Assembly: GCA_910586595.1 (NCBI GenBank)
Contig: CAJUJB010000052.1
Coordinates: forward strand, 1-18,539
Source of the DNA: an uncultured Muribaculaceae bacterium
Lineage (GTDB): Bacteria; Bacteroidota; Bacteroidia; Bacteroidales; Muribaculaceae
DNA: 18,539 nt
Direction of reading: 5' to 3'
The position numbers were made by a program, and so were the translations under genes. How positions within the stretch are numbered: the stretch's first letter is position 1; each line of letters starts with the position of its first letter. Under the pieces are notes generated by a model. The model worked only from the letters and a program-made list of their open reading frames with translations. It was not told the origin of the DNA and did not search any database. Below, in pieces: positions 7,216-13,661 of the stretch.

Positions 7216-7246
7216 TTTGTCATTTGGTGAAAATTTGCTAATTTTG
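7216..7246 (+). promoter_or_regulatory. Promoter of sulP
   Basis: TTTG (7216-7219), a 19-nt spacer, and TAATTTTG (7239-7246) match the Bacteroidetes -33/-7 consensus exactly. Transcription would start near 7253, giving a leader of about 80 nt before the sulP ATG. I saw no strong hairpin in that leader. Confidence 0.8.
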
Positions 7247-7331
7247 CCGAAAATTTGTGCAAAAGGGGTGACTATGCACTCCGACCGCACTTGCTAAGGA
7301 AAAAGTTTATTTCTAAGGTTCTTTAAGATTT

Positions 7332-9095
7332 ATGTCATTAATCAGTTCTTCCGGCGCAGGCGCCGGAGCAACCGCGAAAGCTGTAGCCAAATCAGCTATT
7401 GACTTTCATCCCAAACTCTTCAGCGCGCTTCGCCATTACTCTGCTGCGCGGCTGAAAGCGGATATTACAGCCGGAATTGTTGTGGGTATTGTAGCACTTC
7501 CGCTTGCCATCGCATTCGGTATTGCTTCAGGCGTGAGCCCTACAATCGGTCTTATCACTGCGATTATCGGCGGCTTTATGGTGTCGTTCTTCGGCGGCAA
7601 CTCAGTGCAGATCGGTGGCCCTACGGGTGCATTCATCGTCATTGTCTATAACATCATAGCTCAGTTTGGCCTGCATGGGCTGGCGATAGCTACCTTTATG
7701 GCCGGTGTTATATTGGTGCTGATGGGTCTCTTCAGGCTCGGTACGATTATCAAATTCATACCTTATCCTATAGTTGTAGGTTTTACCGCAGGTATTGCCC
7801 TTACTATTTTCTCGACCCAGATCAACGACTTCTTCGGACTTGGATTGCGCGATATTCCCGGGCAGTTTATACCCAAATGGGGGGTATACTTCAGCAACTT
7901 CGCCAATGTATCTCTGCCGGCTCTGGCAACTTCGGTTGTTTCGTTGCTTATAATCGTGCTTGCCCCTAAAGTCTCCAAGCGACTACCAGGTGCGTTGCTG
8001 GCTATTATTATTGTGACAGCGGCATCGTTCTTCCTTGGCCGTTACTTCGATTGGTACACTGTGGAGACCATCGGCGACCGTTTTGGAACTATGGCCACCG
8101 ATATTCCTACTCCCCACGGCTTTACATTAAATATGGCAACCATCAACATGCTTCTGCCTTCGGCCTTTACTATCGCCGTGCTGGGCGCGATTGAGTCGCT
8201 GTTGTCGGCAACTGTGGCAGATGGTGTTACCGGATCACGCACCAACAGCAATACAGAGCTCATCGGCCAAGGCATTGCCAATATTACCGTACCTTTCTTC
8301 GGTGGTATTCCTGTTACCGGCGCCATCGCCCGTACAATGACAAATATCACCAATGGTGGCCGCACTCCAGTGGCCGGCATCGTGCACGCCCTTGTATTGC
8401 TGCTTATTTTCCTTTTCGCCATGCCGCTGATCAACTATGTTCCGCTGGCCTGCCTGGCAGCTGTACTGATGGTCGTGTCATATAATATGAGTGGATGGCG
8501 TACCATCATAGGCATCTTCCATTCTCCCAAAAGTGATATTTCGGTTCTGCTTGTCACCTTCTTCCTTACAGTGATCTTCGACCTTACGATCGCTATTGAG
8601 ATAGGCCTGTTGCTGGCTGTAGTACTCTTTATGCGTCGTGTAATGGAGAATACTGAGATTAAGGTATACTCTGAGCAACTTGATGTAGCCGAAGGTACCG
8701 ATCTTTCACAGCACGAGGTGCTCAATGTGGCCAAGGGTGTGAGCGTGTATGAGATTGATGGCCCCTTCTTCTTCGGAGTGGCGACAAAGTTCGATGAGCT
8801 AATGCGTTCGGCTATGAAGGCGAAACCGGTCGTACGAATTATACGTATGCGTAAAGTATCGTTTATCGATGCCACAGGTCTTCACAACCTTGAGATCCTC
8901 ATCAAATCATCTCAGAGCGAGGGTATACATGTGGTTCTCTCCGGTGTAAAATCGAATGTCCGTACAGCTCTTGAGCATGCTGGCATCGACAAAATGATCG
9001 GATCAGACCATATCTGCGATCACATAACTAAAGCAGTGAAGATGGCTAACCTGATCGCATCGGAGACCCGGGCTCCTGGACGAGAGGATAAGTGA
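7332..9095 (+). CDS. SulP-family inorganic anion transporter with STAS domain
   Basis: This inner-membrane transporter of the SLC26/SulP family carries an oxyanion such as sulfate or bicarbonate; which one cannot be told from sequence. Its 587 residues comprise a hydrophilic start (1-40), a transport domain of many spans (about 41-436), and a cytoplasmic C-terminal STAS domain (about 465-575). Landmarks are the ALPLAIAFGIASGVSPTIGL region of the first spans, GGNSVQIGGPTGAF (88-101), a VLGAIESLLSATVADG signature (283-298) with the conserved Glu288-Ser289, and STAS strand-helix SFIDATGLHNLE (510-521). Everything looks intact. Some Bacteroidetes homologues sit beside carbonic anhydrase genes; none is seen here. 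The gene is monocistronic by appearance, with its own promoter upstream and a separate promoter for the next gene starting 82 nt after the stop. Sulfate and bicarbonate are both viable; I favour neither. Confidence 0.93.
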   Translation: MSLISSSGAGAGATAKAVAKSAIDFHPKLFSALRHYSAARLKADITAGIVVGIVALPLAIAFGIASGVSPTIGLITAIIGGFMVSFFGGNSVQIGGPTGAFIVIVYNIIAQFGLHGLAIATFMAGVILVLMGLFRLGTIIKFIPYPIVVGFTAGIALTIFSTQINDFFGLGLRDIPGQFIPKWGVYFSNFANVSLPALATSVVSLLIIVLAPKVSKRLPGALLAIIIVTAASFFLGRYFDWYTVETIGDRFGTMATDIPTPHGFTLNMATINMLLPSAFTIAVLGAIESLLSATVADGVTGSRTNSNTELIGQGIANITVPFFGGIPVTGAIARTMTNITNGGRTPVAGIVHALVLLLIFLFAMPLINYVPLACLAAVLMVVSYNMSGWRTIIGIFHSPKSDISVLLVTFFLTVIFDLTIAIEIGLLLAVVLFMRRVMENTEIKVYSEQLDVAEGTDLSQHEVLNVAKGVSVYEIDGPFFFGVATKFDELMRSAMKAKPVVRIIRMRKVSFIDATGLHNLEILIKSSQSEGIHVVLSGVKSNVRTALEHAGIDKMIGSDHICDHITKAVKMANLIASETRAPGREDK

Positions 9096-9177
9096 TAGAA
9101 AATCAGCCAAATATCATCTGGTTTAATCGACGAATTGTTAAAAATGCAGTTTTTTTGTAAAATTTTTCCGTCGTTTT

Positions 9178-9208
9178 TTTGCCAGTTCCGAAATTTGCCA
9201 TACCTTTG
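9178..9208 (+). promoter_or_regulatory. Promoter of the small lipoprotein gene
   Basis: TTTG (9178-9181), a 19-nt spacer, and TACCTTTG (9201-9208) form a perfect consensus promoter. The leader to the ATG at 9257 is about 40 nt and A/T-rich, with no Shine-Dalgarno sequence. Confidence 0.85.
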
Positions 9209-9256
9209 TAGCGTTTTTGAAGCAAACAATTGTTTTATTACTAAATCAAAACGAAA

Positions 9257-9469
9257 ATGAAAAAGTTAGTTTTAATGCTTGCTGTTGTATTCAGCATGTC
9301 ATTCTTCGCTTGCGGTAACAAAGAGCAGGCTGCCGAAGCTACTGAAGAAACCGCTGTAGAAGAAGCAGCTCCCGTAGCAGAAGAAGTTGCTGAAGTTGCA
9401 GAAGTTGCTGACTCTGTAGCCGGTGACACCGCAGTAGTTGTAGAAACCGCTGAAGCTGTAGCTGAATAA
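9257..9469 (+). CDS. Small acidic Ala/Glu/Val-rich lipoprotein
   Basis: The 70-residue product begins with a lipoprotein signal: MKK, a hydrophobic core (4-17), and a lipobox-like FFAC with Cys19 as the likely lipidated residue. The mature part starts CGNKEQ and is then almost only Ala, Glu and Val (about 24-70), in loose repeats such as AEEVAEVAEVADSV, with no aromatic residue. It is highly acidic and likely helical or disordered. I know of no defined family; short lipoproteins of this look are common in Bacteroidales. It has a perfect promoter, a separate terminator, and a codon choice dominated by GCT/GCA/GAA/GTT/GTA, suggesting a short abundant mRNA. After cleavage about 52 residues would remain, anchored by lipid in the periplasm or outer membrane. 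Envelope spacing or buffering is only a guess. Confidence 0.85.
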   Translation: MKKLVLMLAVVFSMSFFACGNKEQAAEATEETAVEEAAPVAEEVAEVAEVADSVAGDTAVVVETAEAVAE

Positions 9470-9515
9470 TTAGCACACGGTACTTTCCGTCTGTAACAGG
9501 CGGTAATGAAAAGCA

Positions 9516-9556
9516 TAAGAGGTCGTTCGCATTCGCGAATGGCCCCTTTATTTTAT
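9516..9556 (+). terminator. Intrinsic terminator of the small lipoprotein gene
   Basis: A 10-bp stem (9521-9530 with 9535-9544, two G-U pairs, 4-nt ATTC loop) is followed by CCTTTATTTT on the plus strand. It lies about 50 nt after the lipoprotein stop. Confidence 0.75.
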
Positions 9557-9587
9557 GCATATAGTCTATTTATCTTATATAAATTAG

Positions 9588-9625
9588 CAGCTCCCGGATT
9601 GCGCATTAGTGCAATCCGGGAGCTG
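9588..9625 (-). terminator. Strong hairpin after rprY, probable terminator
   Basis: A perfect 15-bp stem (9588-9602 with 9611-9625, core CTCCCGGATTGC) with an 8-nt loop lies 22 nt past the rprY stop. The minus-strand sequence after it (CTAATTTATATAAG) is A/T-rich but lacks a clean T-run, so termination rather than mRNA 3' protection is likely but not certain. Confidence 0.65.
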
Positions 9626-9647
9626 TCGATATTTGGCTATTCAGTGA

Positions 9648-10355
9648 TTAGTTGGCAGCCTCAGCTTCTGGAGCTATGAGTTTATAGCCTTTACCGTGAA
9701 TGTTGATGATCTCGATAGACGGGTCATCTTTGAGGTGCTTGCGGAGTTTAGTGATATAAACGTCCATCGAGCGGGCATTGAAGTAGTTGTCATCAATCCA
9801 GATAGTCTTCAGTGCATAGTTACGCTCGAGGATTTCGTTTACGTGAGCACACAGAAGGCTGAGCAACTCCGATTCCTTGGTAGTCAGCTTAGTGATCTTA
9901 TCGCCAATCATCAGCACCTGCTTCTGAGTGTCGAAGGTAAAGTTGCCAATCTTGTACATGGTGATCTCCTTGCCTTTCTTGCCTTTCACACGGCGGAGAA
10001 TTGCCTCGATACGGAACACGAGTTCCTCCATGGAGAAAGGTTTGGTAATGTAGTCGTCAGCGCCAATCTTGAAACCTTCAAGAATATCATCCTTGAGCGA
10101 TTTGGCTGTGAGGAAAATGATGGGCACTTCAGAGTTTACGGTACGGATTTCCTGCGCGAGGGCAAAGCCGTCTTTCTTCGGCATCATCACGTCGAGCACG
10201 CAGATGTCGTATTTACCTTTAAGAAATGCCTTGTAGCCGCTTTCGCCATCAACGAAAAGGTCAGCGTTATAACCTTTCGCCTGAAGATATTCGCGAAGCA
10301 GCATGCCGAGATTTTCGTCGTCTTCGCATAGAAGGATTCTCATTCGATCTTCCAT
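9648..10355 (-). CDS. rprY: Response regulator RprY, OmpR/PhoB family
   Basis: This cytoplasmic transcription factor is phosphorylated by the adjacent kinase RprX. The receiver domain (about 6-120) has the acidic pair Asp12/Asp13, phospho-acceptor Asp55 in CVLDVMMPKKDG, Thr83 in FLTAK and Lys105 in ITKPF. A winged-helix DNA-binding domain follows (about 133-230), including LTTKESELLSLL, the recognition region with WIDDNYFNARSMDVYITKLRKHL, and the wing INIHGKGYKL. From memory the sequence is very close to Bacteroides RprY throughout, hence the symbol. It lies 5 nt behind rprX in one operon. The start at 10355 gives MEDRMRILLCEDDE; the internal ATG at codon 5 is a minor alternative. RprY has been linked to oxidative and sodium-related stress in Porphyromonas gingivalis (established knowledge as I recall it, not visible here). 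Confidence 0.95.
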   Translation of the reverse strand: MEDRMRILLCEDDENLGMLLREYLQAKGYNADLFVDGESGYKAFLKGKYDICVLDVMMPKKDGFALAQEIRTVNSEVPIIFLTAKSLKDDILEGFKIGADDYITKPFSMEELVFRIEAILRRVKGKKGKEITMYKIGNFTFDTQKQVLMIGDKITKLTTKESELLSLLCAHVNEILERNYALKTIWIDDNYFNARSMDVYITKLRKHLKDDPSIEIINIHGKGYKLIAPEAEAAN

Positions 10356-10360
10356 AGTAG

Positions 10361-11890
10361 TCAGTTTTTAGAGAGTGGTAGTATGATTATAAATTTTGTT
10401 CCTACGTTAAATTCCGATTCAACGGTGATTTCGCCACCGAGCTCGGTGATCATCTTCTTGACGTACGCAAGTCCGAGACCGAAGCCTTTGACGTCGTGCC
10501 GGTTGCCTGTCGATACGCGGTAGAACTTCTCGAAGATTTTCTTAAGGTCATCGCGGCGTATGCCTATGCCGTTATCGGAGATAGTTATTTCGAGACGCTC
10601 ATCGGGGAGGTCGCGTGAGCCTACGGTAAGCTGGAGAGGTCGCTCTTCCGAGCGGTATTTCACAGCATTGTCGAGCAGATTGAAGATTACATTGGTGAAA
10701 TGCATCTCGTCGACCTCAACAATCGCGTCCATGGCGTCCAGATTGGCTGCAATCGAGCCTCCGTATTTCTCCACCTTCAGCTTGAAGGTATTCACGATAT
10801 TGAAGATGGCCGCGTTGGCGTCTACCTCATCAAGCTTCAAGGTGGCTTTCTGCCTATCGAACATCGACATCTGAAGCACCTTCTCAACCTGGAAACGCAG
10901 ACGCTTGGTCTCGTCAGTTATCACCGTGGAGATCTGTTGGAGCATAGTTGGCGATTTGCGGACACTCTGGTCGTTGAGCATCTGGGCAGCCAGAGAGATC
11001 GACGAAATGGGGGTCTTGAACTCGTGCGTCATATTATTGATGAAGTCATTCTTCATTTCCGTAAGTTTTTTCTGGCGGAAAGCTACAATGATGGTGTAGA
11101 CGAATACAATCAACAATATGAGGGTGAAGGCAAATGCTGGAACCATGAACGATATCGAGGAGAAGACATAGTCGGTCTTTGTCGGGAAATAAACCTTGAG
11201 GTAATTCCTGGGGCCAGCCACATCGTTAGGGAAAAGGGTCTGCACGAAAATATTATCCTTGTCGGCGGTCGAAGGCTGGTAATCGGCCGACTTGAAGAGA
11301 ATAGTTCCGGCATAGTTGGCCACAGCGAACTCAAAAGGCATTTTTAAGCCCAGGGTATCGAGTTCCTGACGCAGGTATTTACTTACACGCGCGGAGTCAG
11401 CACGATCGGTAATGGGCCGGTCGGAGGCTTTTGATACAATGTTAAGAATCACATCGTCGAGCACACCCTTCTGATATAGGTATCGTTTGCGATAGGCTTC
11501 CTGAGCTGTCTGATAGTGAGCACCGAGCCCACCACCAGAAGTCTGAATCTTGGTAAGCTCATTTACATCACCTTTGATGGTGAGGTCGGCTTCAAGACCC
11601 GATGTAGTCTTGAATGAGTATTTAATGCCGCCAAGAGTAGGGAGGCGGTCGCTGTATTGGGCAACCACTGCCGAAGTCTCAACCTGACGGACATCGTCTT
11701 CGAGAAAATGTCTGGTCTCATCCTGCTCAAGGTGCATTGCGGTGGCCACAAGACTCTGGCGTACGCCTTGGGCAAATTGCTCATAGCGTATCTGCACGAT
11801 ATTCTTCATGTAGAATATCTGTATGCACAGAAGGCTGACGAACGTCACGGCCATAAGTATGGTGAGTATCCAGATTGTCTGTTTCTTCAT
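10361..11890 (-). CDS. rprX: Sensor histidine kinase RprX
   Basis: This inner-membrane sensor kinase is the partner of RprY. The 509 residues comprise a span at about 7-28, a periplasmic sensor region of roughly 215 residues (29-245) without a recognised domain, and a second span at about 246-270. After these come the HisKA domain with phospho-acceptor His289 in NNMTHEFKTPISS, and the HATPase domain with N-box NVIFNLLDNAVKYR (400-413), G1 box SDNGIGI (438-444) and G2 box GFGLGLAYVKK (469-479). All catalytic boxes are intact. There is no separate HAMP domain; the second span runs nearly straight into HisKA. It is first in the rprX-rprY operon, with its own promoter about 140 nt upstream and a leader carrying a direct repeat. 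The signal is unknown. Confidence 0.94.
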   Translation of the reverse strand: MKKQTIWILTILMAVTFVSLLCIQIFYMKNIVQIRYEQFAQGVRQSLVATAMHLEQDETRHFLEDDVRQVETSAVVAQYSDRLPTLGGIKYSFKTTSGLEADLTIKGDVNELTKIQTSGGGLGAHYQTAQEAYRKRYLYQKGVLDDVILNIVSKASDRPITDRADSARVSKYLRQELDTLGLKMPFEFAVANYAGTILFKSADYQPSTADKDNIFVQTLFPNDVAGPRNYLKVYFPTKTDYVFSSISFMVPAFAFTLILLIVFVYTIIVAFRQKKLTEMKNDFINNMTHEFKTPISSISLAAQMLNDQSVRKSPTMLQQISTVITDETKRLRFQVEKVLQMSMFDRQKATLKLDEVDANAAIFNIVNTFKLKVEKYGGSIAANLDAMDAIVEVDEMHFTNVIFNLLDNAVKYRSEERPLQLTVGSRDLPDERLEITISDNGIGIRRDDLKKIFEKFYRVSTGNRHDVKGFGLGLAYVKKMITELGGEITVESEFNVGTKFIIILPLSKN

Positions 11891-11926
11891 TATTTATAGA
11901 AGATGTCGGCTCCTTGGAAAGGAGTG

Positions 11927-11977
11927 GTGTTAAAGTTTAACCTATATTTTGTTAACAATTAAAAGTGTTTAAAGTTT
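11927..11977 (-). repeat. Imperfect direct repeat in the rprX leader
   Basis: Plus-strand copies GTGTTAAAGTTT (11927-11938) and GTGTTTAAAGTTT (11965-11977) differ by one inserted T and start 38 nt apart. The first is also part of the hyphenated palindrome GTTAAA-G-TTTAAC (11929-11941). Direct repeats are the usual form of OmpR-family binding sites, so an autoregulatory RprY site is possible. The A/T-rich composition weakens the case. Confidence 0.35.
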
Positions 11978-12030
11978 CCGTATCGATTAAAACTATTGTA
12001 CGGGAGAGACACATCATTAACATTTCGCGT

Positions 12031-12061
12031 CAAAATTAACAAAATAATGTAAACACACAAA
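12031..12061 (-). promoter_or_regulatory. Promoter of rprX-rprY
   Basis: On the minus strand TTTG (12061-12058), a 19-nt spacer, and TAATTTTG (12038-12031) match the consensus exactly. The promoter lies just after the nhaA stop, so rprXY can be expressed independently of nhaA. The leader is about 135 nt and contains a 6-bp CTCCTT/AAGGAG hairpin (11910-11924) near its end. Confidence 0.8.
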
Positions 12062-12082
12062 ATGTAGCGGCGTTAAAAATGC

Positions 12083-13516
12083 CTAATCTTCAACAGCATC
12101 CGGCGCTACGCCCTTAGGAAGGGTAAGATGGAGCCATATAAACGCTATGATTCCCGACAGGAGCGAGCCTACAACGATCCCGAGTTTGGCATGGCTGAGA
12201 AGCTCGAGCTGAGCCGGATCGGCGGCATTGAAAGTCAAGGTTGCAATGAATATCGACACAGTGAACCCGATTCCGCCAAGCATTGCCATCGACGACATCA
12301 TGTGCCAGTTGGAGTGAGCAGGCATCGGGGCCCATTTGAGCTTGACAGTGATCCAGGAGAACAATAGTATACCGATAAATTTGCCAAGTACAAGGCCAAG
12401 GATTACCGACAGAGAAATACCTTCGAAAACTGATGCCGGGGCCATGTCAAGAAGGAATATGCCAGCATTGGCGAAGGCAAAGAGAGGCAAGATAAAATAG
12501 TTGACAATAGGATGGAGGGAGTCTTCGAGATCCTGCAAGGGTGAGATAACTTTATCCGACGCACTCTCGACTTCCTTAAGCCAGTTCATCTGTTCCTTGT
12601 CAAGAATGGTTCGCTTGGAGAGTTCGGATACATCGTCGTCACCCTTGAAATGCGAGATTGACGTACGGATGATTTTAATATATTTCATCGGCGCGAACAC
12701 CGGAGTCGCCGGTACGCAGAATGCCACCAGTACACCCGCGATCGTGGGATGTATGCCTGAATTGAGGAACAGGAACCATATGATTCCACCGATGACGAGG
12801 TAGAAAATCTTACTCTTTATATGAAGTACAGAGCCTAACAGCAGTACTCCGAAGAGGACGGCGGCATAGACGAGCAGCATGTATTCTATATGGGTTGAGT
12901 AGAATGCGGCTATTACTATAATACCTCCGATGTCATCAACTACGGCTAATGTCGTAAGAAAGATTTTCAGTGATACCGGCACGCGCTTGCCGAGCATGGC
13001 AAGTACGCCGAGCGAGAAGGCGATGTCGGTTGCCATTGGGATGGCGGCCCCGCCCGAATAGGCCGTACCACGGCTCATGAGCCAGTAAATCAGAACAGGC
13101 ACAACCATACCACCGATGGCGGCCACGATGGGCAGCAGAGCCTGCTTGAAAGACGAGAGCTCGCCCACGAGCACCTCTCGCTTGATTTCAAGGCCAATTG
13201 AGAAGAAGAAGATTGCCATCAGTGCATCGTTGATAAACGACAGCAGGCTCATCGGATGGCCCGAATGGCTGAAGATATTGAAGCTGCCGAGTTGAAGCCT
13301 GACTTCTTGATCCCAGAAGGCGAAATAGTGACTGTTAATGCCCGGAATATTGGCTATGATAAGTGCGAGTATGGTTGCGGCTATAAGTATATTGCCACCT
13401 GAGGCATGGCGTCGCAACGCTTGGCGGGCAGAGAAAAAAATACCTGAGGAAAAAACGGACTTTTCCTCAGTATCCCATTGTGCATGCACGCGTCTGTGCG
13501 ATGAATTAGATGTCAT
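12083..13516 (-). CDS. nhaA: Na+/H+ antiporter NhaA
   Basis: This inner-membrane antiporter uses the proton gradient to expel Na+ or Li+ and helps control pH and salt. The core matches NhaA: FINDALMAIFFFSIGLEIKRE (94-114), PMATDIAFSLG with Asp164, LAVVDDIGG with the ion-binding pair Asp194-Asp195 (E. coli Asp163/164), and Lys379 in LGKFIG (E. coli Lys300 position). At 477 residues it is longer than the roughly 390 of E. coli. The extra length comes from a hydrophilic N-terminus (1-35) and a charged loop of about 50 residues (283-335, with KGDDDVSELSKRT) between the later spans. A longer loop is common in Bacteroidetes NhaA as far as I recall. The start is the first ATG of the frame; N-terminal codons before about 20 could be non-essential. 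No consensus promoter is visible upstream. Confidence 0.95.
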   Translation of the reverse strand: MTSNSSHRRVHAQWDTEEKSVFSSGIFFSARQALRRHASGGNILIAATILALIIANIPGINSHYFAFWDQEVRLQLGSFNIFSHSGHPMSLLSFINDALMAIFFFSIGLEIKREVLVGELSSFKQALLPIVAAIGGMVVPVLIYWLMSRGTAYSGGAAIPMATDIAFSLGVLAMLGKRVPVSLKIFLTTLAVVDDIGGIIVIAAFYSTHIEYMLLVYAAVLFGVLLLGSVLHIKSKIFYLVIGGIIWFLFLNSGIHPTIAGVLVAFCVPATPVFAPMKYIKIIRTSISHFKGDDDVSELSKRTILDKEQMNWLKEVESASDKVISPLQDLEDSLHPIVNYFILPLFAFANAGIFLLDMAPASVFEGISLSVILGLVLGKFIGILLFSWITVKLKWAPMPAHSNWHMMSSMAMLGGIGFTVSIFIATLTFNAADPAQLELLSHAKLGIVVGSLLSGIIAFIWLHLTLPKGVAPDAVED

Positions 13517-13549
13517 AGTTAAATAGTATAACGTGTTTATGTTAAAACA

Positions 13550-13584
13550 AGCCCCTTGGGCTAAAGGTTTGCTCCTCCCGGAGC
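13550..13584 (-). other. Two small GC hairpins in the nhaA leader
   Basis: Between the glgP terminator and the nhaA start lie GCTCC-TCCC-GGAGC (13571-13584) and AGCCC-CTT-GGGCT (13550-13562), each a perfect 5-bp stem. On the minus strand the second is followed by TGTTTT, like a weak terminator. They may attenuate read-through or fold the leader; no known riboswitch fits. Confidence 0.4.
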
Positions 13585-13604
13585 GTATTTCTTTACAGAA
13601 TAAA

Positions 13605-13634
13605 CACCCTCGGCAGTATCGGCTGCCGAGGGTG
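13605..13634 (-). terminator. Intrinsic terminator of the glycogen operon
   Basis: A perfect 12-bp stem CACCCTCGGCAG (13605-13616 with 13623-13634, 6-nt loop) lies 27 nt after the phosphorylase stop. On the minus strand TTTATTCTGT follows, a short imperfect T-tract. Confidence 0.8.
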
Positions 13635-13661
13635 CTGTAATATGATGGATGTCAGAGTGGA

